A stretch of DNA of 53,274 nucleotides from Gnetum montanum. Taxonomy: Eukaryota > Streptophyta > Gnetopsida > Gnetales > Gnetaceae. The position numbers and the translations under genes were made by a program. The notes beneath the pieces are model-generated. The model saw nothing but the letters and a program-made list of their open reading frames with translations. It did no database searches and was not told the origin of the DNA. Shown one piece after another: positions 10,658 to 21,200 of the stretch (position 1 is the first letter of the stretch; each line of letters starts with the position of its first letter). The stretch covers positions 96,760 through 150,033 of the forward strand of contig MNCI01015933.1 of NCBI GenBank assembly GCA_015680685.1, read 5' to 3'.

Positions 10658-10990
10658 TTAACAGGGAGAATCAATCTTCCGAGGACCTTGCAACTGACCC
10701 GAGTCCGGGAAAAGCAGCACAGCAGAACCATCTTTTCCTGCAACAAGTTTAGGCTGAATATCCTCATCCCATTTAAATCCTCTCGGACAACCCGCCACAC
10801 AAATCCTCCTACTACTTAGCTGCACCAATTTCCCATTACCAAAACCCATCTCGGCAGCATGAATCTCGATCTCCCCACGTTCCCTGAACATCCGCATGAA
10901 CAAAATTTTTCCCTCGGAATCCAGAACAGCCTGATACCTGCCAAACTTATTTAAAGAAAGAAACAACTTGAAACTGAGTAGATCATCCAA
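10658..10990 (-). CDS. Unrecognised open reading frame, 110 codons
   Basis: I do not recognise this protein. It is open for 110 codons from the first Met and contains GRYQAVLDSEGKILFMRMF, EIEIHAAEMGFG and GSAVLLFPDSGQ. The mixed composition looks more like real coding sequence than the low-complexity frames around it. No membrane segment or nucleotide-binding motif is visible. The diverged repeats begin immediately downstream on the same strand. It could be one exon of a captured or decayed gene. I would treat it as a fragment until a homologue is found. Confidence 0.3.
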   Translation of the reverse strand: MDDLLSFKLFLSLNKFGRYQAVLDSEGKILFMRMFRERGEIEIHAAEMGFGNGKLVQLSSRRICVAGCPRGFKWDEDIQPKLVAGKDGSAVLLFPDSGQLQGPRKIDSPC

Positions 10991-11107
10991 AAAATAGAAA
11001 GAAACAACTTTCCAATTTTAGGATTGTTTACTTGGAAGTACAACCTAAGAAAATTAATTGTTAGTAGCAATGAAGGTCCTAGTCATGACAAAAAGGGATT
11101 CAAGATA

Positions 11108-11250
11108 AATAGGTGTGACATGATAACAATGAGGTGTTAGCCTAGTGGTAAGACTTTGGATTTAAAAGCTCCAAGTCATAAGTCATAAGTTCAAACTTGA
11201 TGGGCAATGCTAAGTTATGTATCCTGAGGATGATATCAACCGATCCTTTT
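11108..11250 (+). mobile_element. tRNA-derived SINE (probable)
   Basis: A pol III A-box-like sequence (TAGCCTAGTGG, 11139) is followed about 50 bp later by a B-box-like sequence (AGTTCAAACTT, 11188). The wording between them (GTAAGACTTTGGATTTAAAAG, then CTCCAAGTCATAAG) resembles tRNA-headed plant SINEs. The AAGTCAT unit is doubled just before the B box. The 3' end is unclear because it runs into a 34-bp tandem duplication. Confidence 0.55.
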
Positions 11251-11251
11251 C

Positions 11252-11319
11252 TAAGAATGATCCTGTACCAGCCCTAGTTCATGTGTAAGAATGATCCTGT
11301 ACCAGCCCTAGTTCATGTG
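11252..11319 (+). repeat. Perfect 34-bp tandem duplication
   Basis: The block starting TAAGAATGATCCTG and ending TAGTTCATGTG occurs at 11252-11285 and again at 11286-11319 without a difference. It lies between the SINE and the UPL-like fragment and is probably a recent slippage or repair event. Confidence 0.9.
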
Positions 11320-11339
11320 CTATGCACGCATCAAATTCC

Positions 11340-11750
11340 TGATGCATGGATGTACTTTGCCAGAGCCCTAGGCTATGTCTGCAAGGTTTTTCCCGAGAGG
11401 TGGTTGCTGTACTGTTGAAAAAAAGGGTGCAATTCCAGCTCTTTGTGCAAGGTTGTCCAACTTGGAAGATGTTGAAGTGGGGAAACAATGCTTGGATACT
11501 CTGAAAAAGTTTTCTGATCATCACAGCTATGATTGGATCGGCTGCGGAGTTTTGACGGTTGTCTTCGAAAACATAAGCTTCTTTTCCAGTCCTGCGCAAA
11601 CATTAGCATTGGCACTAGCAGTAAGTTTTTGCCAGAACTTATCATCTTTCAATACTCACCTGGTCATCGATGGTGGTCCAATACTTGTTGGGCTTCTTTC
11701 CAATAATGATTCAAGAATCTGCAAAAGAGCTTGCGAGTGCTTATGTTGAA
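11340..11750 (+). pseudogene. UPL3/KAKTUS-like HECT ligase ARM-repeat fragment 1
   Basis: The reading matches the N-terminal armadillo-repeat region of the UPL3/UPL4 class of HECT E3 ubiquitin ligases. An early piece, YFARALGYVCKVFP (about 11346-11390), corresponds to the AARALTHLCDVLP region. A frame change at about 11425 leads into the open frame, with KKGAIPALCARLSNLEDVEV, QCLDTLKKFSDHH, ISFFSSPAQTLALALA and VIDGGPILVGLLSN. Spacing and order follow the family. The frame ends at a stop just after RACECLC. No HECT catalytic domain is present, so this is a broken piece and cannot work as a ligase. Confidence 0.6.
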
Positions 11751-11989
11751 TTTGTAATGTTGGTGTAAGAATTTAGATAAATTGGGTTGTGCATAGAATA
11801 TTTCACTGGTTATGGGTTTAGTTACTCAAAGCAATAATTTTGACGGTCCTCAAGCCTCCATATACGGAGTCTTGATTAAGTTTCTCTCAGTGTGCGCTCG
11901 AGGGTTTACAGCGTGTTAAAACATTGCTAGATAGGGCCATAGGGGTATATTTGTTGTGCTTTGAGCAGCGGTTTGGGTTTACGGTGAGG

Positions 11990-12160
11990 AGTGTATTTCT
12001 CCAGCGTATTTTTCTGATGTTTTTTTATCCAGCGTATTTCTCCAACGTTTTTTCTCCAATATTTTTTGCTCCGGCATATTTCTCTAATGTTTTTTTATGA
12101 TTATTTTTAGCATATTTCTCCGACATTTTTCCTCCAGCGGTTTTTTTCTCTACAGCATTT
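11990..12160 (+). repeat. Imperfect T-rich tandem units
   Basis: The word CCAGCGTATTTCTCCAACG, in several mutated forms, recurs roughly every 25-40 bp, separated by T runs. A second small duplication, CTTAGTGGGGCTGAG followed by GTAAACAG or CTAAACAG, occurs at about 12393 and 12462. No gene is visible between the two UPL-like pieces. Confidence 0.5.
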
Positions 12161-12547
12161 TCCGGGATCTATGCCTATGCCCAGATTTACGTGATATAGC
12201 TTATTTTCTTAGGCACCGTACTCTCAAGGGAAGGTGATTCTTGCATATTTTCCCAAGGTAGTGCTTTTTTTTTTTTTGGTTGTGTCGTAAGATTTACGTG
12301 GTGGAAGAACGTATTTATCTCTGGCATTTTACTGGGCAACGTATTTTGTAGGTTGGCATTCTTTTACCGGTATCAGTTTTTTTCTATGCAACTTAGTGGG
12401 GCTGAGGTAAACAGTTTTTTTTTTTTTTACCACTCAGTTTCTTGTTTCTTTTATGCCGCTTAGTGGGGCTGAGCTAAACAGTTTTAAAGCATGTGAGCTA
12501 AACAGTTGTAGAGCATGTGCACAAAAGTATTTTAATACAGCTCAACT

Positions 12548-13131
12548 TAGAACCGTATTTTAGTTCCACGGAAAGATGAGAAATAGCTCTTCTAGGTTAA
12601 CCAAGAAAGAAATCACTAAAACAAAACTAACTTGTAGAACTATTTTCGGTTGGACAAAAGACTTTTAAATAGCTTGATGAAAAGACTCTTTCAAATAGCT
12701 CTGCCATGTCAACTTTAAAAATAAGCTCTTATTTAGAATTTGTTATTTAAAATTGGCTTTTGTACCAATTCTTGGTTCTACAAAAACTTGTTAAAAATAG
12801 CTCTACCACATTAGCATGTTTTGTTCACACAAACAAAGCTCAGATAAAAAGCCTGTTTCTTTACAGAAAAGCTTTAGAACCACTTTTTGGTTCTACTAAG
12901 CTCCCTACCACATTTGGTTCTACCTTCCACATCATCTCTTTTTACTACATGCACAAAAAAGCTTATTTTATAAGATAAAAACGCCATGAAAATCAAAAAG
13001 CTTCATATTTTCTTTAAAGAACTCATTGCCATGTCAGCTTAAGTGAAAGAAAAGCTCATAGCTAAGAATACAAGTTGGCTTTAATAGCTTTTTTAAAGCT
13101 AAAACCATTTTAGAACCACATTTTGATTCTA
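12548..13131 (+). repeat. Array of TAGAACC...GGTTCTA hairpin motifs
   Basis: The best copy, at 12875-12895, is a perfect 8-bp inverted repeat TAGAACCA / TGGTTCTA around five bases. Mutated relatives occur at about 12548, 12635, 12761, 12906 and 13111. GCCATGTCA words (12703, 13028) and AATAGCTCT words (about 12592, 12695, 12797) also recur between them. The spacing suggests an old tandem unit of roughly 110 bp. It lies in what would be the intron between the two UPL-like pieces. Confidence 0.5.
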
Positions 13132-14067
13132 TATGAGCTGCACTAAGAGAAACTATGTTACATAAGCAAAAATAAAATGGGCATTATAAGCTTAGATTAA
13201 AAATAGCTATTATACCTAAAGCTCTAGTTTGTACTGCTATGAAAGCAAGTTGAAACTCATTATTGAAAAAAGAAGAAGTTGTTAGTTAAAGGGTAAAGAA
13301 ATGTTGTAAAAGTAGAGCTTATTATTTCCACAAAAAGTGCAAGAACCATGGCACCAAAAATGAAATGCCAGATTTTTGCCTCCCCTGCTGAGCTTTTAAT
13401 GCTCACCTCAAACTCATACTAAATGCAGTAATGAAAGCTAAGATGTAACGCATACAGCTTCTTCTTCAGCTACTCTTCCTAATGGATTGGTAACCGTTAC
13501 AGCTTGTTTCTTCTCATGCTTCTCCAACATAGTAGCAACGAGTTGAAAAACAGTTCTAAAACGGCTAAAAAGAATATTGGCTATAAATTGAAGCTCTCTA
13601 GCTTAGCTTTGTAATTCTGGTTTTATTGTGTTGGGCTTAAACTACAATTTTTTCTTATGTTCTTCTCCTCTATTCCTCTTGCTGTTTCTTTTCTGTACAA
13701 GCTCTGTTTTCTTTTCTCACGGAGCTTAGTAGCCCTTGAGTCTGTGTGTTGAGATAGGGCAGAGTATTTACCACTCTCTCTGCTATAGAAGTGGATTTCT
13801 GGAACTTTGAGCTTGGTGCTTGTGCTAAGTCTAGGAATGTAAAAAAAGCTGTAAATTTCTTTTGATTAATAAAATTACTTTGTCCCCTGAAACCCAGGGA
13901 GAGTTTTATGGTAGAGATAGCTCAACCAATTTAGCAGCTGAACCACATTAAAAGCTCAGTGTCTGTTTACCATTCTCTGCATAGATGTTCTGCTTCCTGC
14001 ATTAAGTTTTTTTGGGCTTTTCACTGGTCCTTTTGCAAGTCCCTGTTTAACTTGAATTTTTCTGCAG

Positions 14068-14290
14068 CTACAACAGAGTGATCAATCCGAGGCAAAGGTG
14101 GATGCTCATGAAATGTTGTTTGAGGAGAATCCTCACCTTTTTCTGCCGGTTTTTGAAGATCTCCTTCCGGCATCAATGGAGTCTAGCAGGAGTGTTTGTG
14201 ACTAAACAAGATGCGGAGCTATGAGAATTATCAGAAAATTAGTATGGTTTTGTCCCCTGGATGAACTGACATCACGGTTTCAGACCAGAA
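14068..14290 (+). pseudogene. UPL3-like fragment 2
   Basis: A good splice acceptor (TTTTTCTGCAG) ends at 14067. The following reading contains EMLFEENPHLFLPVFEDLLP and then, after a stop and frame change, RIIRKLVWFCPLDEL. These align with the part of UPL3/UPL4 that follows the ARM repeats (EN.xLL.xF..DLLPVL, then IGKL.YFS..E). The preserved acceptor and the 2.3-kb gap to fragment 1 suggest a decayed genomic copy and not a processed pseudogene. Confidence 0.45.
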
Positions 14291-14589
14291 ATAAAGTATC
14301 TTAACCAAGATGCTGCATGACAATAAGTCCTACAACAGTTGAGAGTAAAGAGATTAAATATCTTCTTGAAATCATGGCCAGTTTGAATGGTTTTGAGCCC
14401 AGGGATTTCTTCAATGAGAAGGAATTGATTATAAGAAAAAGGTTGCTCCTGCAACAAGAAAGCAAAGCTGTAGAGTTATGATTACTATAGCAATTAAAAG
14501 CCATTAGAGATTATAGCGCATTGATGTAAAATCAAAATTCTTTTTGGAGAATTAAAAGAGAAAATATATAACAAACAACCTCAAGGATA

Positions 14590-15880
14590 ACTAATGAAGG
14601 CAAGGTATGCAAGCTAAAGAAAGTCCTATACCAAGTAAAACAAGTTGCAAAGATGTGGTATCAAAGGATAGAGATATTTCTTAAGAGCCATGGATTTTTT
14701 AAGTTAGTCAAAGATGACAATCTCATTTACTTGAAGAATAATGGGAAGGTACAAATAATTTTTAGCATTTCATGTGAATGACATTTTAATTACTAAAAGA
14801 ATTTAACAAACCTTGGATAATTTTAAGCAGTCCCTAAAGACAAATTTTGAAATTTTAGATTTAGGACTCGCACATTATCACTTGGGTATGGAGATTCAAT
14901 AGGAACAAGGAAAGACAATGGTTACACAAAAGAAATATGCATAAAAAATCCTTGAAGATTACAACTTGAAGAATTGCACCCTACCTATGATTACAATGCC
15001 TTCTAAATTAAGAATCAATGTAGAAGGACGAAAGATTGATTTAACTTTATAACAACAAATAATTGAATCACTAATATACCTAACTATTACAAGACTAGGT
15101 ATTCAATATGCAATTAATGTTTTAGCTATACAAATGCAAAATCCAACAAAAACTCACATGGAGGCAACAATGAATATCTTAAAATATATGAAAGATAATG
15201 TTAACAGAACATTGTAGTACATGACACTGCAAAACTTTAGAGGATTATAATTGGAATAATGTCATTTAGTTATCTCTCTAGAAGAGGAATGTGGATGGTA
15301 GTTTATATGTTGTTTTGTTTATTCTTCTATAAATAGAATTATCCTTTTGGTTACATAACCACTATATACTTAGGGATGTACATTTAATTTATAAAAAAAA
15401 ACATTAAATTGTAGGACACAAATGGTCAATAGCTCAAAATTAGAGCATTTTCAAGCACAAAGTAGGCTAAAGATCCTACAACTATACAATCAAGAATTGG
15501 GTCTACAATACAACTATGTTTATCAACATTGAATTAGAGTACTATAAAGCAAAAGAAAGTGTCCATTTCATTAATGGAAGCCAAATACCAAGCTATGTGA
15601 TAAACACTAAAATATTTATTAGGTTTGATTAACTTTTTGAAGAAATTTGGATGCAATTTTCAAAGCCAATCACACTATATTGTAACAACACAACACCTAT
15701 CGACATCACATAAAACTCAATTTACCATGATAGGGGAAAACATATAGAGGTGGATATACATATTTTTACGACAAATTTACGAAAGTTCATAACATTGAAT
15801 TATATTTGTACCAAGTTTCAAAAGGCAAATGGTCTTACCAAACCCAACCAAAAAAAGGTCCTAAGATTATAGAATTACCT
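14590..15880 (+). pseudogene. Ty1/copia RT-RNase H fragment
   Basis: The order of motifs is that of copia RT: VCKLKKVLYQVKQVAKMWYQ (about 14606), GFFKLVKDDNLIYL, a destroyed YVDD region, then LKTNFEILDLGLAHYHLGM, QKKYA, SLIYLTITRLGIQYAINVL (about 15066), THMEATMNILKYMK and, for RNase H, EAKYQAM and a KHIEVD-like segment (about 15570-15800). Multiple stops and shifts are present. Gag, protease and integrase are not seen to the left and no LTR could be identified. Confidence 0.75.
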
Positions 15881-17700
15881 ATAAATGAGAAAATTCTCCA
15901 ACTAAGCAGTGAAGATGAGTAAATATAATCATAGGAGAATAACCAAAAGTGAAAAAGAAATTCTGATTGCAAAAGATGAAGTGATGATTAATAGATGGAT
16001 CCCTCAAATTCTCTATTCCAAAGTCCATTGGTGCCACTTCTTATTTACTTAAAATTAAAGTGTGTTAAGTCTAAATTGAGTATTGGAATACTAATTCATC
16101 CTCATGGAGCAATTGAGATTCATCTATATGAAGATACAAAATAATTGAAATCCATTCATGAGAAGAACAATAAAACAAACATGTATCCTTTAACAAATGA
16201 AAAGTTAAGGATTAGTCTATGTCAAATAGTAAATAAACAATCTAAAGAAAAGATTAAGATGATCACGCATGATTAGTTAGTCAAAACATTGATAACAAAG
16301 GGTCACAAGACCAAGCCATGCGAAGTCATGATGGTACGAAAAGATATATTGATAGTGTGAAGACAGGTATATACAATTAAAGAAAAAGACAAGTTTAGTT
16401 ATAAAGCACAAACAAAGAAATGGTAAAATGGAAGAAGTATCATGTTCGAAGAAAAATGTTAAGAGTTGGTTCATTTAGCAACATCAATTGTTATAAGATG
16501 TAAAATCATAAAATAGACGATTAGTTAAAACTAATATAGAGACACATTGGTTTATTGGTTTATTGATAATCATGTCTTATGATCTTGATAGGAAACCTTA
16601 AGATAGTACATAACATTTTTTTGTCTATGTTATACCAACTACAATTGCAAATTAGTAGTATACACAAAAAGAGTTTAATATTATTTCACCTACTTTTACC
16701 TAAAAGGTAATATTATCATCAATATTGAATTTAAACTATGATTTTTGCAAACAACATTAACACTATTATTTGTCCAAATAGTATCCTAAATAAGGATCAA
16801 TGCTATATAATAATTGTAATCAATTTGAACAAGACCTTTCCTACCCCAAAGAGGAAGTTTTTCAAGATTTGTTAAGAATGAAAAACCATTGAACTTTTTA
16901 TTTAGACTCTCTTTGTTGATCTAATATACTCTAAATTTTTTAATATTATTATTGATTTTTTTAGAGTTCAACACCTTTCCCCACCACACCACCAAATAAT
17001 TTATTTAATTTATAATCAACGTGCTTCTTCACAGGCATTGGTATGTCATATTATTAACACTCGGTTTATGGCTTTCTCAATGCACTTGAATATTTAACAA
17101 CCAAGTTATATTTCTCCTAAGGGCCTTAAATTTCAATATTAATTGATTATTTCATTGTCTCAAAATACTATACACAAAAGACGATGTTAGTTGAAGTTAA
17201 GCTTATCGCAAGTATCATATTGATAATATATCCTACTTCAAATTTTGACGGCCATATTTTACAAAATATCTTGTGTCCCTAACACAAATTTACCCAATAT
17301 CGCAATGCATTCCTCAATGCTCTAAAATAGCAAGGTTTGACATTAGATGACATACTGCAGTACATTATGTTTATGTTTTGGAAGCATCTGATGCTTGTAA
17401 CTAAAAGTTGCATTTCATTTTAACTTTAACCGTGTCAGATATAATGTCACTGCTTATAAATCCAGAAATTACATGATTAAAACATTAATCTGATGCATGC
17501 AATTATAGAATATCATATTCAATTCATCCGCTACCTTAATGTGTTACTCCATGGATTGTTCCTAAGTTAAAATAAAGATACCAACATAATGATGACATAA
17601 AAAGGGTCAAATTCTTTCCGATGCTCTTAGCAACACGTAAGACACGACCCTCTATGATCCTGAATATTAAAACAATCAGATACCGTTAATATCATCCATT
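15881..17700. other. AT-rich region with no recognised gene
   Basis: No open frame here matches anything I know. The stretch near 16926-16990 (CTCTAAATTTTTTAATATTA, then GTTCAACA..CC) resembles 31208-31262 on the other side of FY, so a dispersed repeat may be present twice. The left part may be the 3' end of the copia element. Confidence 0.4.
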
Positions 17701-17973
17701 TTCAATTACCTAACGATGATAATGAAAAGAGAGACAAATAAATCTTTATTCCAATATTTTTTTAGCATTTATGAAATACAAAAACTCAATACACTTTCAA
17801 AAGCTTTCTATTATCTTACCTAAACAATGATCATCAGCAGCACAAACTTTATATATATTCATGGTGTCAAATATCAAGAATAATAGATTAAGAAAAGTCT
17901 TAATCTTCGTAGTCAAGTCCGATTTTCATCGTCATCCTTTGAAGACAACATTCAACATCTAATAAAAAGCATT

Positions 17974-17979
17974 TTATTT
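17974..17979 (-). terminator. Candidate FY poly(A) signal
   Basis: AATAAA on the minus strand, about 280 nt past the FY stop codon. A second AATAAA lies at 17745-17750. Which one is used cannot be told from sequence alone. Confidence 0.35.
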
Positions 17980-18257
17980 GGAACCAGCTATTCTGTATTG
18001 AACCATATAAAACGATGCTGAGAAACTTCATGATAGTAAACAAGTCTATCCTGGCAAAATTTTTTGAATCAAATTTAAGAATTAAAAACAACGGGACTCT
18101 GTGACAAAATAAAATGTCAGATGACGACAGTCTATTCTGAATTTTACAGTTAAAAATAACAAACAGAAGGATGTGCCTCCTAAATACCTGCACATCCACG
18201 AGACCATCAACAGAAAACAAAATTTTCCCACTATTTCACTTCCATACAAATGAAATG

Positions 18258-21200
18258 TTACATCTGCGGTGGATTAGGCCCGTGATGGTGAGATGGCAAA
18301 CCCATTCCCATCCCATGACCAACATTCGATCCCATGTTAGGCCCAGAACCTCTTACATCCATCAGGTTTTGAGAAACATTTGTCTGTAAAAGTGAAAAAA
18401 ATTGGCACAGGAAGATGAATGTTAAAAACAACTCGCCCAGAAAACTAAACAATGCACAATATATTCTTGGAAAACAAAAACAAAAACTTTTACACGAGTA
18501 ATTCTGCAATTATCAGAACGAAAATTATAATAACAAAATAAAATATTAGTGAATGTAATGTTTAAACTAACATAAAATTATTGTCAACAAAAGAAGAGGA
18601 AAATGAAGAGATGTACCTGAAATGTGTTCATGCCGGGTGTAATGGTAGAATGTGGTAATGAGCTTCCTTGTGCTCTATTATACAGTTCAGAATTGGGACC
18701 AACTCCTGCAGAGGGTTGAGGCTGCAAACCTGCAGCATTTGCTGGAAAAGTTGGATTATCCAAAACATTGGACATTCCACTCATAAAACCTCCCATTCCT
18801 GCTGGAAGACCTGAGACATTAACCTGTCCAGGTTGCATAGAACTTGGCCCAAGTGAAGGATTTTGGGATAGAGGAGGACGCATTTGATTTGGAGGGGCCT
18901 GATTTAATTGTCCTTGCATGGATGCCAGAGGGGTATACTGACCACTATTAAGCATAGGAACTGATGACAAGCCAGATCCTGTCCTAACAATTGTAGGTTC
19001 AGTTGATCCCACTTGACTAGGTAGTGCAGAAGGAACCCCTCCCATCTGAGGAGGTTGAGGTAATGGTGGACGTGGAGTCGGTAGTGGAGGAAGTTGATGA
19101 GGATGCAATCCTAATGGCATCGGATGTGGACCTTGCATTTGCTGATTTGGCTGTTGTAGTTGTTGCTGCTGCTGTAATTGTGGGGGTTGCATGGGAAAAT
19201 GTGGAGGATGTGGAGGTGGGATAGGTTGCTGATGTTGCTGCAGTTGTTGCTGTTGTGCCTGAATCTGTTGTGGTTGCTGATACATTTGTTGTGTTGAAGA
19301 AATAGATGGATGTGGAGGAAATAATGGATGTGATCCTGATGGATGCATTCCAGATATAACAGAACCCATAACAGGAGGTTGTTGGGGATCTCCTAATGCA
19401 TTTGTATCAAGAGGTGGAACAGAAAGTGGCATTGCCACTCCCACACCTGGAATCGTTCCCTCACTACGCATGGCCCCAGATGCAAATGGACTTGGAGCAT
19501 TTGGGCTGTCTGATACCTGAAAATTGTTGGATCTACCAAGCATGGCATTTTGATCACTTGCTGCTGGAAATGACATCAAAGGAAAAAGGTTACTTTGTTT
19601 CTTTCGTATTTAAAGATGAAACTGAAACTAAAATTTTCTTTATTTCATGTGTAAACTCATAAATGTTGATAGCATGTGAAGGCATGGCACCCAGAGTAAT
19701 ATACTGAAAAATATGATTTTGGTCTGTTAAACACCACAAATAAGAAAACTAACCTTGGGCATATGTACCATATTTATCTCTAGCTGTGTCTCCTGGTCGA
19801 TTTCGACACCAAAATCTTGTTGTGTGATCATTACTCCCACTGTCAAATCGTTAAAGGATTGATTTAGAAACCAATATCATAAAAAGAAGAATTAAATTAA
19901 ATAGTTCACTGGAATCATGAAGAATACAAACTTGATAACACGCGCACGAAGACACAAATGTGTCCATGTATGTGTACCATGAAGTTTACAAAACAAAAGA
20001 ATTTTGACTGTAAAGAAAAGTCAACCATTTGATATATATTACAGTACACTCTTTGCCCTTTGATCCAACTGTAATAAGCGCTTGAAATAATACAAAAAGT
20101 TATGAAATGACACATCGAATTCAAACCAACTAGACTCCCCTTCGTGAGCTTGATATTCAAAAAACGAGTGTATGATTAGATCTAAAAAAAACTTCATGTT
20201 GAAGGACAGTTGCTCATTTACCACTGCTTTTAAGAGTTTGACCACCTGAAATAACTGCATAAATCTAATAACTGTTATTGCTTGCACTTGAGACCAATTC
20301 TTCAGATCAAACATTGTAGGAATGATTATATCGTTATAAATAAGAGTCACCTTCAACAAAATTTGACACACGTATGACAAACTCATACCCATACAAATTC
20401 AGATTTTGGGGAAACATTGATCTGAGAACCAAGTTCATAGTTCACTAACCTAACAATGAAATTCATTAAATAATATCAATAAACATCTTCATAAATTCAT
20501 CAACCTACAGCTGACTTTGCATATATATGATCAACACTCACTGAATTACCCTAGTGCAACCAATATAAGAATGAATAAAAACCCAAAAAGAAAGAAAGAT
20601 ATTGGCAGAAACCAAGAAAGATTAAAATAAACAAAGCAAAATATACAACCTGCAAAGTATATGGCCCATAGGATGCCAGGCAAGATCCCAAACACCACTT
20701 TCATGTGCATTGTTCATTTCCACTTGAGGATTTTCATGTCTGTCTCGAAAAGATATCTCCGTGTAATCAGCGCTAACAAAAACTTTAAAAAGCAACGTGT
20801 CTATTTTTACTTTGTGTTATCTTTCAAAACAATCGTTCATTTGATATATTCTAAAATGCACGCCCTTACATTTAAAAGGATCCAAAACTTACCCAACCAA
20901 CCAATGGAAGATTGCTCCATCATAGCTCCCACTAACAAATAATTCTTCATGAAAAGGATGCCATGCTAAAGCTAATGAAATAGATAAAAAAGCAAAAGCA
21001 TATAAGAAAATGTTAGTACTACTAAAAATTGTACTAGTTGTAACTTGCAAAGTTCAAAAATGGTTAACTCATACAAGTGTAGAAATTAGCTGAAGTGAAA
21101 AAATCTGATACAGATGACCAATCAAATGTAACTACAAAATATCTAGAATATATGTGTCTATAGCCAACAGAAGAAGTTCAATGAGAAGACAAATATAAAC

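Noticed and set aside
10373-10819. 148-codon plus-strand ORF as a gene
   Set aside because: It runs through the diverged tandem repeats and is opposite a more protein-like minus-strand frame; no family resemblance.
11275-11645. Minus-strand ORFs of about 100 codons
   Set aside because: They are antisense shadows of the UPL-like reading, which has clear family motifs on the plus strand.
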